In this document: positions 37,301 through 51,200 of the stretch, in pieces | Numbering within the stretch: position 1 is the stretch's first letter | Layout: each line of letters opens with the position of its first letter | Assembly (NCBI GenBank): GCA_003993805.1 | Contig: RSEF01000002.1 | Coordinates: 91,773,024 to 91,837,023, forward strand | Direction: 5' to 3' | Length of the DNA: 64,000 bases | Source: Himantopus leucocephalus | Taxonomy: Eukaryota; Chordata; Aves; Charadriiformes; Recurvirostridae | Program-made: the position numbers and the translations under genes | The notes under the pieces: generated by a model | Told to the model about the DNA's origin: nothing | The model's input: the letters and a program-made list of their open reading frames with translations, nothing else | Databases searched by the model: none

Positions 37301-39019
37301 AAATCTTAGATTATCTGAGGATTATCCTCTTTTAGGATTGACCAAGAAGGAGATTTTTCGCTGTTGAAAAGAGTTGCTGTTATTTTCCTTCCATAGGAGG
37401 ATCAACTTGTTGACTTCCTCCCCAAGGCCCCTGGGGTTCTGTCTGGATTATCTTTTTAAGTGTCAAAATTGACTTAGTAGCCTAAAAGAACAGTTACTCC
37501 TCTCAGTAGCTTTTGCAACTCAGCACCTTACATAGGCAAAGGAACTTTTGTGGCTAGAAAGACAGTTCAGGATTGTCATAATCCTATATTTTTTTTTTTT
37601 TGTTAGCAAATATGTCTGAAAATAGGTCTTTTTATGTCTCTCCAATGATGAAAACAGTTTCTTGCCTTATAGCAGTGGTGAAATGCATTCCTTTGAATGC
37701 AAGTAGCATAGTGCTCGTACTGTTTTATAGACATCAAATGACCATTCTCTATGAAGTATCTCCATCAGAGAGTGAGTAAATAAGATATAAGAGCACAAAA
37801 AATCTGATCCCATGCTGGGCAGGACACTTTTAATATTTTGATTTGCAGTTCATCATTTTGTGATCTGTGTAAGAAGGCAGGATTATATTGCAAACCTTAG
37901 ATGGACAGAGGAGTTTTGTTCCATCAAATCATATTTAAATCTCATTTTTAAGATATGAAATAAATTTAGTTTACAGATACACTTTTAAACAGTTTACTAA
38001 GGTTATTGAAGGCAGATGAGAAAAGAATTGGACAATTTTTCTAAAGACAATATGCTTGGGGTTGAGGGGGAATCTTTTGCGGTCATCTTGGCGGTCTGGT
38101 GTGCCTTTCAAGCTATTGAGGAATATTTTGGAAATCATATGGACGTTAGTACCTTTGTCCACATCTGTATATGTGAGGGCTTTTACCTGCCTGTGAACAA
38201 TTTAATATTGTAACTGTTCTTATAATGCAAACTTCTACAGTAGTAGGATTCTGCTTTTTTTCTTAAAAGTCAACTTTTGGGTGGTAAGGTGCTTCTGTCT
38301 GAGCTTTCCTTGAAAGTGATGATTCTCAGGTGGAGTAGGTGGAAGTCTTCAGAAAATTTAATCATAATTACAGTCTGAAAACAGATTGCTAATATGTGTT
38401 TCTGTGTATTTGCAGAGAATTTTCATAGGTTCATAGGGAAGGACATGTTAATTTTGAATCCATTTACCTGCATACTGAGATCTGTGCGCACTTGCAGAGG
38501 GGCTGTCACATCTGGTGTCTCCTGGCGATTCACAGCTATTCATAAGTGTGATTCAGAAATCCTGATTTAGCCCAGGAAACCTGGAGAGAAACCCACAAAG
38601 GAATTTCTTCAAAAACAGAAAGATTCTTTCTGAATAAGCCCAACTGTAAAGGCTTGTGTCAGCATCTCATATACATAGTTTGATGGGAGTGGCACGTGGA
38701 GTATGATGACTGTGCCTAACATAGCAGTGTTTGCCAGATAACTACTAGTAATTCACTGTTCCTGGTCAGGGGTGTGATTGTCAGTAATGTCATTTGGAAA
38801 GCCAAACTCAGCAGTGGGCAAAGGGAACAACCATCAGCACCTGAAACTTTATTAGAGGAGTCTGGCAACCAGAGTGGTACTTTCAAGTTTCAGACCACAG
38901 TTTGAGCTGATGCAGCTGTCAGATTGCCTGTTCTCATTATACCACATTGGTACCTAACTTAGGGCAGGTGGAATCTGGAGCATGCAGCCTAGGCTGACAC
39001 AAGAAAGCATCAAGATGGA
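34397..39019. other. AT-rich stretch without a supported gene
   Basis: Exon-like pieces occur at about 34978 (acceptor gtttctaag, 27 codons open), 37397 (acceptor ttccttccatag) and 38414, but none fits a phase chain. A minus-strand terminal-exon candidate is listed at 36200-36356. No repeat family was recognised. Confidence 0.45.
36200..36356 (-). CDS. Candidate minus-strand terminal exon, unidentified
   Basis: On the minus strand a strong acceptor (tttttctcttgtag) opens a 51-codon frame ending in TAA, entry phase 2. It includes YPAEMSPESLLFALHYSSS and SLNPSEIAELLEI at the C-terminus. No partner exon on the minus strand was found upstream with a matching phase 2 donor, so it may be chance. 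Confidence 0.2.
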
Positions 39020-39294
39020 CATGTATTTTCTTTCATGTAATTATTAACCTCTTCTTTTCTACTTGCCACAGTCACATCATGCACAGTTACAAGTGCTGTG
39101 TGATGCGCAGACCCGTTGTCCTGTGGGATGGGGAGTGTTCTTTCCTCTTCTGGTAGNCATGTATTTTCTTTCATGGAATTATTAACCTCTTCTTTCCTAC
39201 TTGCCACAGTCACATCATGCGCAGTTACAAGTGCTGTGTGATGCGCAGACCCGTTGTCCTGTGGGATGGGGAGTGTTCTTTCCTCTTCTGGTAG
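39020..39294 (+). repeat. 137-bp direct duplication around a single N (likely assembly artefact)
   Basis: 39020-39156 and 39158-39294 are the same 137-base sequence, beginning catgtattttctttcatg and ending cctcttctggtag. They differ at only three positions and are separated by one N at 39157. Equal length, abutting copies and the N at the exact join are typical of two contig ends that overlap but were not merged, with the three differences being allelic or sequencing differences. A true tandem duplication is the alternative. Minus-strand frames spanning the N here should be ignored. Confidence 0.95.
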
Positions 39295-42170
39295 TGATCA
39301 GAGGAGAAAGAGTCTGAAACGGATGGGATTTTTAGCCAGGCAAGGATGATAAGTGAAGTGAGAGGGTCAAAATGTTTGTCTTGCCTGAAATAGAAAGAAG
39401 TGAGAAGGCTGAAAATAACTGCTGGTCCTGACAGTCCCAAAGAAAGAGGGATCAGGCTGTAGATACCCTTATCAGCATGGTTGTTGCTGAGCCTCAGCAC
39501 TTTGAAATGAGGTGTCTGTGAGCAGAGTGGTGAGCCCTCCCCTGCAGGGTCATAAAATCAGCAAGGATGACTGAAGTATGGCTTCATGCAGCGCCCTCTG
39601 AGGCATAAGAAAAGGTGCCGCATACAGGATTTATTAGCTTCTCCTTGGCATATGTGAGTGCCTGTTTTCAGGGAGTGGCAGCACCAAGCGTTCAGAAAGG
39701 AAGCAGACTTGTGGGAAGCTCTTAAAAAGCTCACCTCTGCTGTCCAGTGTGCAGCTGCATTACCCAGGTGTATAAAATTCTGACTGGCAGCTGATGGAGG
39801 AGATAAGTCGTAGTGATGTCCGACAAACGGCACAGCTCGAATACTGGTATATGAACAGCGTTTCAATATTCGTCCTTAATATCTTCAGTGCCCAGGAAAG
39901 TGAGGCAGGAACTGGACAGCACCAAGAAAATCTTGTGTGGATGAATGGGGTGCCTGCCAGATGCATGCAGAGAGATCATTTAGTAGCCAGAAGTAGATAC
40001 AAAAGTTTGGTTGCCTGAAGCAACTCAGTGGATGTGGAAGAGGCCAGAGCTCTCTGGTTACTTACTGGAGTGGCTTCAGCCTCCACACCTTGAAATACAG
40101 TGCTGTTCTGCAGGCCAGATAACCGTGACTAGTGAGAGACTGTGCCCACTTCTTGGTCCTGTAAGCAGATAAAGGTACCAAAGGTGAGCATTGTGTGCAT
40201 AACAGATTTTCTTTTTTATTAATTTTCTCGAGGGAAAAGAAAAAAAACACTTTTAGGTTCTTTAGAACCATGGAATTGTGTAGCAGTGTAATCATCTGTT
40301 CCCTTTTTTGTCAGGATCATTTTATTTTACATTCAGGGCACAAGACTTTTTCAGCAAGTATATTGGCATATTGATCAATGTCTGAAGTCAGGGGGCCCAC
40401 TTTTACCTGTACAATGAATAAAACCAGGGGATGGCTCAGCAAAACAGAGATTCGTACTGGAAGCTGTATGGGGTTTTTGCTTAAATATGAACATGTGGAA
40501 GCTTTACAGTTACATTTGGTTTTTTGTTTTTTGGTTTTTTTTTTTCTTTTTTTCCATTCACCTGCAATGTGTATTCCTCTTGACTCTGAATTCATGAAAG
40601 ATACCTGGATATCCTGGTACAAATGTATATCGTATATCGGGACAATTACTTTACATAACAATAAGGGATTTTACCAATGACAAGTACAGACTGGTCAAAA
40701 AAAAAATCACTCTGGCATAATCCTAGGTGTTTTAAAGTCCATGCTGCTTCAGAAAATACGTCCCTAAGTCTGTAATTAAAGGTACAGATTGGATTGTTTT
40801 GCTAGTTTATGTGTACATACAAATTTACTGTGCACATAGAGTACTGAAAAGGAGCAAAGCCACTTTATTGCAGTCTGTAATTTTTGTCGACTTTATGATA
40901 TTAATAATTTCTCAGAATGGTCCATCCATCTTGTATTTCATGTGTCTTATCTTTAAATGCTACCTGTAGTTTATGATAAATGAAGACTGTTTCACTGTCC
41001 TCCTAATGTCTCATCTCCTAATCACAGTGTGATTCAGGAGCTTACTGAATGTTTTTAGCCTGAAAAGGTATCCTGGAATAACATACATATATACCTGCCA
41101 GCATAACAAGCCTCTGTTCAAACTGTTCTAATTTCTATCTAGCTAAAAATGCTAAAGCACAGCATTATGTTTTCAACAGAAGTTTATAAAATAAATTTAT
41201 AATATCAAACTTTGTCTTGGATTTAAATAATTTACTCTGCTGAGTTAAATTATTTGTATCGGAGTCCATGGCTTTCACCATTAGATGTAAAAACCCAACC
41301 AACGAAATATCAAGTGCATAGCAAATGAGATTAGTTTATCAGCCAACACTGTGTTACTCCTCTGCTAATGTAGATCACATATGTCTCCCAGGTATCGCTT
41401 CCAAGAGTTATCATATCTGGGAGTAAAAGTAATTGTTACAACACAATAGAAGGCTCTGCTCAACAAACAAATGACTTAGCTCACGGGGGCCTGGTAATGA
41501 AAAAGCTTTACTTCCCTTCCATTCACTTATCAATGAGATATGGTTCACCATAATGTTCAAATTCTTTCTGAGGAGAATGGCAATGAAACTGTGTTATTAC
41601 CAATATAAATGCTAAATTTGCCTTTTCAATTACAGGCTCATTCTTTCCAGGTGGGAGCAATAGAGCAAAAATGATGATTAATGGGCTCACAACAATGCTG
41701 TACATAAAATATTCAGTCAAAACCCAAGAGGTGTATGTCCTAAAATGGTTCTGAGAAGCATGTCAATTACAAAAAAAAATTTGGATATCTAGATTAACCC
41801 TCTGTACAATTTCCTCATGTATTTGAAGTCCATTAGAAGTCCAGGTCCTGTTTTCAAAAGTGCTAAGGCATTTAAGAGTTTAAGCCTCTCTAAAAGTCAG
41901 TGACACTCTCTAGCAGTGCCATTTCTAGAAACTAAGTTTTTTCAGAAACTACAGAGGTTTTTTTTTTGTTTTCACTGTCTTCCTGTAAATATCATCATTT
42001 TACCTCAATCATGACAGAATGAATGTCCCACCTAATCCGGGATAATTTGCTGAATAGAAGAGTACTGAATACTCCAGCTGAGACTTTTGCCTCTTGAAAT
42101 GGTGTAAAAACAAAGAAATAAAATGAGAGAACTTTTATGTTGAAATAACTGTTACATTTCCTGTATTCAG
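39295..42170. other. Stretch without a supported gene
   Basis: Open frames on both strands at 39558-40018 and 40317-40680 overlap each other. A minus-strand terminal-exon-like piece ending near 40317 follows an acceptor attgtacag, and a plus-strand piece behind actttttcag at about 40360 covers the same bases, so neither is convincing. No known repeats were recognised. Confidence 0.45.
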
Positions 42171-42294
42171 AGATAGTCTGGAATTTTATCTGTTTGATGA
42201 ACTGGAGAAAGCATTTCTAGTCCTTGGTTGCAAATTTGGATTGAAGTTACAGACACACACTAGAGACTGGGAAGTTATTTGGCCTTCTCTATAA
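42171..42294 (+). CDS. Candidate terminal exon, unidentified
   Basis: A strong acceptor (gttacatttcctgtattcag) opens a 40-codon frame, entry phase 2, ending in TAA at 42292-42294. The peptide contains SLEFYLFDELEKAFLVLGCK and THTRDWEVIWPSL at its C-terminus, rich in acidic and aromatic residues and convincing as folded protein. The other two frames hit stops early. No matching upstream exon with a phase 2 donor was established, so its gene is unknown. It could be the 3' end of the model that starts behind the CpG island. Confidence 0.35.
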
Positions 42295-45200
42295 AACCAG
42301 AGGCTTTCTGTAAAACCGCATCATATTGAAAAAGACTATTTACTTTGTGCTTTCTCACCTAAAACCCTGTCTCCCTGTTTCCCACCTGCAATCTTTCTCA
42401 CCTGGAAATATCTGAGATTGTGCAAGCTGTATGTAACAAAATGTGTAGTTGCTGTTTCAACCAGGAGCTGCTTGCACGTCTAGACAGGCAGGGTTAAATA
42501 TGAGTCTTCATGGCAGGGCGCTATGCAGGATTCATTCAGCGAGGGATCTTGGGTGAACAATCTGAGCATGCAATTGGAGGAGTCCTGCTCTTGTTCCTCT
42601 AAGTCCTAAGGACAGTTGTTGAAGGGGCTGTTTCTGTCTCGTTCACTGCTTTACAAGTTGCACCCAAACTAGATCTGTTGAGGTCTTACTGCTTTTTGGA
42701 TTTGGCTTGTGTCTTCTCAGCCGTAGAGGCAAAACTGAATGTTGCCATCTCAAAGATGAAGGGCTACAGGCATATGACTTCTGTCTTGGGAAGAGAAATG
42801 ATTAGGAAAAGGAATGGATTAGGGAAGGACAAGTAGTGGGAAAGCCCTAATTTTTTGGACTTGTTCCCGTCAAAATATGGGAAAGTGGGGGGTTGAAACT
42901 GTTGCTTTTGGAAGGGGCAGTATCCTTTGTCAGCCCAACTTTCCAAATTGTGTTGTAATTAACACAGGGTATTTCGCCCCCTTCCTCAGTGTGCAGTCCC
43001 AAACAACTGCTATAGATACAGAAAAATTTTCAGGCTACACAAATGCAGTTGATCTCTTTATCTGCCAAAATGAGAGCGCTTTATATACAGATATTTCTAT
43101 TACGCATGCACTCAATATATAAAAGTGAGTCCTTAGTAACCATGCGCTTTTGAAAATGCAGAGGCTGGAACCTGTTTTCTAAGACAACAGCCGCTGTCAA
43201 ACATAGCCTTCCAGACAATACTATGTTCCTTTTTCTTTCAAGTCTCTCAGAGTAATGTGCAAAGATCAATTAATTGGCTTTGTATCCATGTGAGACACAG
43301 TGGTAAATTATCTAGACTTGTTGGTCCAAACACTGCTTAGGGAGATACCACAAGAGATGACAATATTTCATCTACTGTATTAAGAATCTCCTTCTGTCAG
43401 CATTAAGAAAACTTAATTGAGTTATTAATTTGGACATACTGAATACGGCTAAGTAACAGACACAGTGAGAAGGTGAAAGAAGCAACACCTACTAGGTGTC
43501 CTTTTCATGTCTTATGACTACAACTGGTGGTTATTGTTTCTCTGAAAAACAAAAATCTTTAGGTGAACGTGCCTTTTCCTCCCCCTGTACATATCTTTTC
43601 CCCCTCTGGTAGATACATCTTCATGCAATTCTAAGATACTGCATTCCTTATTGCTGTCCTTGTTCCTTTGGGAAACAACTTACTGTTGCAGAAAAGCTTT
43701 CAATATGCTTCCTTTTAAACATGGTCTTGAATTCTATAATCAGGGAACTTGTCTAGCATTTCTTTTCTTTGCCTTTGAAGTAGAGAGTTTAGCTGAAGTA
43801 AGGTCCTGTGCATCTCTTCTTGGAAAATGTTGGAAAGAGTTGAATATTGAATACAGGAAGTGTTTCTGCTTTTCTCCAGGAAAAAAAAAAAGTTTGCCTT
43901 ATTTAAATTCTACAGGAATCTAGAGCAGACAAGAGGGTTTTCCACAATAAATTGATCTACATATAATTTCTAGATGCCTTCACCCTGTGGTAAAGACTGA
44001 ACTTACATATTTTAATATTTTCTATGTTTTGCTTGGTATCCTTCCAACTACACCTATTTTTAATCTCAGTTAGGTCTCACGTACTGGTTCAAGCAATTAC
44101 TGTGGATATTTTACATATCTGTTTCAGAAGGTTTTGGAGGAAATGTACAGCAACAAAATATTTTGAGAGCAAAGGCTTGTAAAGAAAACATGTTTTGCAG
44201 CAGGGGTTATTTTTCCTCTCCAGAAGGCTTGATGGGTTTTTTTGGAAAGGAGTATGCCTCTGTAACTGACTGTTGTGTTTGAAGAAAAAGAATTAAACAA
44301 AAACAGGTGTAGAATATTTTCCTGTCTCTGTAACAGGTTAAATGCTTCACTGTCAGGTTTGACTGAAGTGATAACTGTAATGGGAATAACATATTTTGTT
44401 GAATGGTTACCTGAATCCTTGATTTGTTCTTATTTAAGTGAAAGCTCTTAATAAAACATATTCTGTTGAGCATGTGTGTGTATGTTTATATCTGTACGGT
44501 GGGTAGAAGGGATGGCATTTTTGGTAATGTGGTTTCCAAGCATTAGACTTGGTACAGAATGTGGAGAGAGCTGCTGAGATCACAATGAAGTTATTAGTTG
44601 CCATTTATTAATACATAAATTAATAAATTAATTTTATTTTCTGAAAGATTAAATCAAATATCTAGTTATGTGATTTAGTTCCTGATGTAACAATTTGTGA
44701 GGATATACTTGGATGGACCTGTGAACGAGTTTGTATAGTAAAACAAATGTTACAGAAATATCTTTCTATGAATCTTTGAAGGCTTCCTGTAAGATTCAGC
44801 ACAAGGAATATAATTCTTCATAAATTCTCATGGGTTGTGAACTCCCCTCCCCACAAACATGCGGCATAAAGGCTATTCTTTAATGAAACCCAGAATTTTG
44901 ATTAATTTTATTTAAAAGCTATTCTGCAGTCTTACTGGTTTTATCCTGTTATCATCAGTCGAGTGTGATTATGAAAGAATGATATTACCCTAAACTTTTG
45001 GGTGTCTTGTATATCGTCAGTTGTGATACAGAACAAAGAGGGACAAGGTTGTGCTATGTGTAGGGATGCTTAAGAGTACATATAGAACCATTTTTGCATA
45101 ACATCAAAAATAGTGTAAAAAAACCTCCTTCCCAGTGGGGTACTAGCCTTGTCCTGCTGGGACCTTTGACAAAGGAGGGCTCTGATTGTGTTTTGACTGA

Positions 45201-48200
45201 CATGATGGTAAGGTTTTGCCTTAAACCCCCATTTCCTTTGACACTTGCAATCATAAGAGTCTTAGCTTTCATATGTAAAGAAGGTAAAACAGATTTTAGG
45301 GGAAAAATTTTAGGCCAGTTTTATGCAACTTCAGTTCTTGTGAAAGAGCTAGCAAATATGAAGTATCTGTATCTGTTGGTTTATCATATGCAACACTGGG
45401 GGCCCAGAGGCCAAGAAACAATGTGGTCAATGTGTGTGCTGAAGATATTTGGAGGGCACGTATGAGAATGAGACATAGTATGTGAGACTTGACAGATCTG
45501 AAGCACTGTGAGGGCAAACATAGTTGGTTCATCCTTTACTCTTAAGCACGAGAAAATGTTCACAACTTCTTCTTGAGATCTAGTGATGTATCAGAGAATC
45601 AGCTGATCAACCTCATCACCTGATCTTCTTCCCTGTGTTTTGACTTCCCCTGTAGTTACATTTCTCCCATGTACTAGAAGTTCAGAGGACCATCATCTGT
45701 CATAACATCCAAACCTAGGTATGGATAGGGAAGCAGGGGCGCCTGTCCATCTCACCACCAGCAGATTGCTTCAGAAGCCAGTCCTTGCTGGGAGAAGCAG
45801 GAACCAGTGATGCTTATTGAGTAATTGTGTGAATCAGCAAATGAATGGATGTGTATCAGCTTTTCATTGTATAACGTTCAGCACAAATGATGTATTTTTT
45901 TATTTTGGGGTCACATCCTTTTCTTACTATGGCTTTTGTATTAAATACTATGGCATTTGGATCTGTTTATGGTATTACTAGCCATAAGTACAGAAGCAGT
46001 GAAGCAGCAAACCCTCCCTCCCTGCTTCTGATGCAAGAAGCCAAATTAGTTAGTGCCAGTATTTTGATTATGACTTATTTCCTGTGAGCATATTTAGCAT
46101 TTAGAGTTTAAACTTTTTTCTGAGAACGTTCGCTACAACCTTCTTTGAGGAAGTTTTTGCGGTTGTTTTTACTGCTTGAGGCGTGTGCCTGTAACCAGAA
46201 CTGCTCCCAGGTGCCTCAACAGCATGCTCAAGGGCTCTGTTGATGGCTTCATTTCTGTGAGCACCAGCCACTTTGCTTCCTTTTGCTACATCCTAAGCAC
46301 AAAATTTAACAGCAGAAGCCTATTGACGGAGTGATTTGAGGACAGTTTGTTTGGTCCCAAAGTTTTGTACATTGGAAAATATTCCTTCACTCTTCTAGTC
46401 AAAATTTAAATCAGAGCTAAAGTAAAGGAAACAGATTTTTTTTAAAAAGACTGTTTCCCTAGAGAAGGTATGTGCTCTGCGTTACTGGAAGGATTATTAT
46501 AAATAATTATTCTGCTGGAGGATTTCTGCTTTATACTTGACCATTTTAGAACTCTTCCTGTAGTACCACAGCAGCTCAAAAGTAGGTGTGATGAAGTAGA
46601 AACTTTACATCAAGTCTTGTGCTTATAAAGCAGAAAATAGTGAGATTAAACACTATTGTCCCGCTTTAAAAATTAATGTCTGCAATATTACACATGCACA
46701 TTTTAGAAAAGTGAACATCTGACAGGTGTCGGCTTCACTGAGGAGTCATCACAGTGATATGAAAATAATGAACTAAACAGCAATGATTAAACAGTCATTT
46801 TGATATGACTCTAGCCATTCCACAGAAATAATATCATGTAAAGAAAAATCAAAGTTGTATAAAACTGAATACAAGAAAGATGGTGTTAACATAACACCGA
46901 GGTACACCAGCTAAAAATACAATCTTTATGTAAAGAAAAGCAATAAAACCAAATATTCAGAACAGACAGAAGTTTAATAAAAAATAAAGACTCTGAACTT
47001 CTGTTTAAGAAGATGACAAGCATTTTCACAACAGTGGAGTTAGATTTCATTAGGATATCCTTTTCTGTCCTTACTTTTAGAAATACTTTGGGACAAATAT
47101 TAAAAACCAATACATTAAAATATTTTGTTTTGAAAAACTAGCACTTTCTAGCCGATTTCCTGCTAAAAGAACTCCTAAGCAGCTCCTGCCATAAGGCACA
47201 ATTATAATCAAGTGTATTTAAATTACAGTTGGCAAAATACTGTCATGAGACATGGTAGATATAACAATTTGCTGTCCTTAGTCAATTGTATCTAGTTATT
47301 TGCTCACCTTTTTTTTAAATTTTAGCTATATGTGATTTGGTTTCCACCCAGTTAGTGGGGTTTAATGAAAATCCACCATAATTTTTCCTCACTAAGTCAA
47401 CCTCCCCAAGAAATCTCACTGAAATGCGCAAATGACCTTTGGGCATAGATTAGGTAAGAAAAATTTATGCCAATAATCTATAGTAATGTTTTGTGAAATT
47501 GTGAGCTCATGGTAACAAAATTATTTTGCAGCATTCTAGCACTGTGATGCCTATTCCCCTTACACTTTTTATCATAGGTGCTATCTGAAAATTTTATGAA
47601 ACTGTTTGCATTCATTAGTATTGTCAGAAACAGATATGTCAATAATCAGCTTTAGCAAATTATTGTTATACTGTAACAAGTATGAGTGTACTTTTTGCTA
47701 TAGTATAATTGCTATACTAAGTATAGTATATTATAGTTAGTAAACTTGTCACGGTAGTAGAGTTATATGATAACTACCAAATTATTCTTCTATTTTTTTA
47801 AACTAAGAATTAAGAGAAGCTTTTACTTTCATGCAACACTGCCAAGCATAGTAGCAGCACTAAGTTGCTTCTGTCTTGAAAGGAAGGGCAAAATAGAATA
47901 ATTCTGTATTTTTTCACACATATTCTGGTGACCTGCAATGAGGAGGTCTCTTGCTTTATGTTATTTAATGATATGGTTTTGCCCCACTAATGCTCACAGC
48001 ATATTTCCACAAGAATCTGTATGAGGTTCATATTTCTCATAAAATAGTTTTCTAGCGTGCTTGCAAAAGGTATCTAAAAAGATAGTAAATGTCTCTGTTC
48101 TAAATCATTTATTCAGTCATCTTAAAGCCTTCAGGAAAATCTGGCAGAACAGATAAGGCTTGAATCTCCCAGCTACGCAAGATGAACTGTACTGCATCAG

Positions 48201-51200
48201 AAGTAAGAAGAAGCAGTGTTCTGCAGAGAAGGCTCCCTTGGCAGCCATCCTTCCTTAAACCCAGATGACTGTTCCAGGGGGATCAGTGAAAGACTAGTGA
48301 TAGGCATAGACCACAAAATATTAGCAAGATCTCTTGTCAGTTTTGGATATCAGTTTAACTCATCATTTGTTCCACTGCCTTTGTTTTTCAGAAGACTGAC
48401 TTCAGTTTTTTCTGTGTTTGAGATGGGTGGGAGAGCTCTCAGCCAAGCTTCTTTGGGCTCAAAGGCTGAATAAATTGTTTCCCTGCGTAGTCCAGCATGC
48501 TCAGATACAGAAATGTGAGAGGCTCTCGTGGGAGAGCTCACCTGCCCTACACACCCAAAGGCATCACAGCTTAGTGATTGTATTGGAGCTCTTGGGGGTG
48601 CTCTTGTGTCCTTTTCTGTACAATTGCAGGCCTGATTGTGACCGCCTTTAGTGAATTTGTACTTTACAAGTTCTCTTGCTTGCTTGAGACGTGATCATTA
48701 CCAAAGTAACATTCCGTCAGGACAAATCTGTTTCTGAGTCCTTAGCACTTGTGAGCCTGGTTTTCCTCTCATTTTGACCTATATAATTCCACATGCCAAG
48801 GGTGGTGGTGTTGCAAATCACTTTCACTACGTAAGGGAGAGGAGAATTACATTTAATGGGAAGCTTTGGTGAAATGGATGTTCCATAGCTCCTAGTGCAC
48901 CTTCAAAGACATGCTGCCTGAGAAATGTATCAAAATCTGTCATGTCCTTTTGCATACTCTATCAAATCCTAGCTATTATATCTATCATCAATCCGTTTCT
49001 CATCTTGCCAAAGGACATCTTGAACTGAAGTCCAGAGAATGGAGCATATAATTGAATCACTACTGACCAGCTGTCACAACAGCCCCCTCCTCCCCCAAAC
49101 AGTAATGAAAGGAAGCAAATGAGACGTCGTGATTCAAACTTTTATTCTGACGACATCCCATTGTTGTGCTCTAGCACTGAGCCAAGCAGAACTGAAGAGA
49201 AATCATCCTCCTCATTACATTTTCTGAAAGCTTATTAAAAGCAATTGTGTGCTGCTGATATCGCCACAGGAGCCGACTGAAACTTCAGAGATGAAGCCAA
49301 TATGCTGTTTGAGATAGTAGTAATGTATGCAAAACACCAAGAAAAAGATACTGTCGTACAAGGCTGAAAAACCCCCACCATTTTAGCACACCTGAAGAAT
49401 CAGACAGATGTTATTGATGAGACATTTGCGATCATCTATATATTGACCATTAATTATGATACAGTGTTGACCTTTGTATTATGGTCTGTCTGTAGAACAT
49501 AACTGATTAATTAAATCACTGCACAGCTGAATAGCCATATGAAATTAAATACCAGTCACATCTTAGACCTGCTAAAGAATGTAGATAGAATCCAGACATA
49601 CCGTCAGACCTCCCCAGTTACAATCCCCTCCATGTATGAGGGAAGAAGTGTCCTTCCTGGAATACCTTGCCACGTTTACGTTGTTACCTTGTAATCCCAT
49701 AGTCTCTGTAATGCAACCTGGCTAGCTGTTGTCATCCCTATAGAAACATCTTACAGGTACACAGAAATACTTTGGGGTTTTGGTTTTTTTCTTTTTTTTT
49801 TTCCCCCCCCAAATGCAATTATACAACCAAATAGAAAATATGACAGCATCATTTTAAAACAGGGGACATGAGGTGTAGGCATGTCTTCAGAAAGGCCAGG
49901 CTTTCTTTTTTAGCTCTAGGAAACCTTGCCCTGCATGGAGAGGCTGCACGGCCTTGGACTAGCCTGAGCCTTCACAAGCCATAGCTCTGAAACAGGCTTG
50001 TATGAGCAAATAGTGGCTCATGGGGGAGAACTTGTATTCCTTTCAGACTTTGAGACAATTAAAACAAAAGGGGGAGAAGGGAGAGGAATGGATAATAAAA
50101 AAGAGGGATTGTTGTCAATTCATGTAGTGCCTCCATCAATCGCTACCTTATTTTTAAAAGGATTGATTGAAAATGATAACTTCAACACTACTAAAGCTGA
50201 ATAAACAAGAAGAAAAAAAAAGATGGCAAGCTGTGTGGCCATTGTTTCTGTTTTGTAGAGGGCTTTAAACATGAAGTTATATCAAACTTCGATCTTAACA
50301 AAACAAAGAGCTCTTTCATAACGTTCAAGAAAAATGGTTTGAAATATATATATATAAAACCAGAAACACACATCCTTTCTACTTACATTTTTCTGAGACA
50401 GCATATTCTGAAGCAGATCCGTTATTGAGTCTTCAGACAATGAAGGTAGATTGTTTTTAATGATTTATGTCAGTTGAATTAGAGATGATTTATCACTGTT
50501 TTCTCTGAAACAACTGACTGTAGAATAAGAAAAGAATTCTCTTGCTTGCTTTCTTGTCAGAGAAAATTGTCAGGGTGTTGGATTCACGGTGCTCAGACCA
50601 CCATAGTGGCTTTGATTTTTGTGTATGGAGTTTTGAAGTGGAATTAAATCACGGCGTGATTAATTCACAAGGATGTATACATGATGTTTAGCTGAACACA
50701 TCTGAAACACCTATGACATGCAAATGCAGGCCAGAGCTACAAATAAGCCTGTTTTATTTTAATCTGAATTTTGGCAGACCCGAGAAGCTTATTCAAAATT
50801 TGGTAGTAAATAATATTCAGTTAATGGGAAAATCCTTTCCCCCAAAAAAGGCAAAACAAAAGAAAAAAAAAAAAGAAAACGATACCTGAGTTCTAGAGTA
50901 TAAAATATAGACCCAAATGGCTTGGTTCCCTCAGTCTGCAGATTATGCTGTTCCACTCAACCCTGGCTGCTTTTTTTTTAAAATCGGAACACTGCTTACT
51001 GTTTGAGAAAATAATTGCAACAATCTGTATTCGTGAGGCAAGAATTCAATTTCTGCAGAGGAATTTAAATAGCAAGTAAGGATAGTTATCTTTCTGATAT
51101 TTGATAAATGGAAAAAAGATTTTGTTATCTTGAGGTGAGATTGCTTTTCAGAGAGGATGACATTTATTACCTCAAGGACATATTTCAGAAAATCCCTATC

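Noticed and set aside
39010..39213. Minus-strand frame with an internally repeated peptide
   Set aside because: It runs through the N at 39157 and repeats only because of the probable false duplication.
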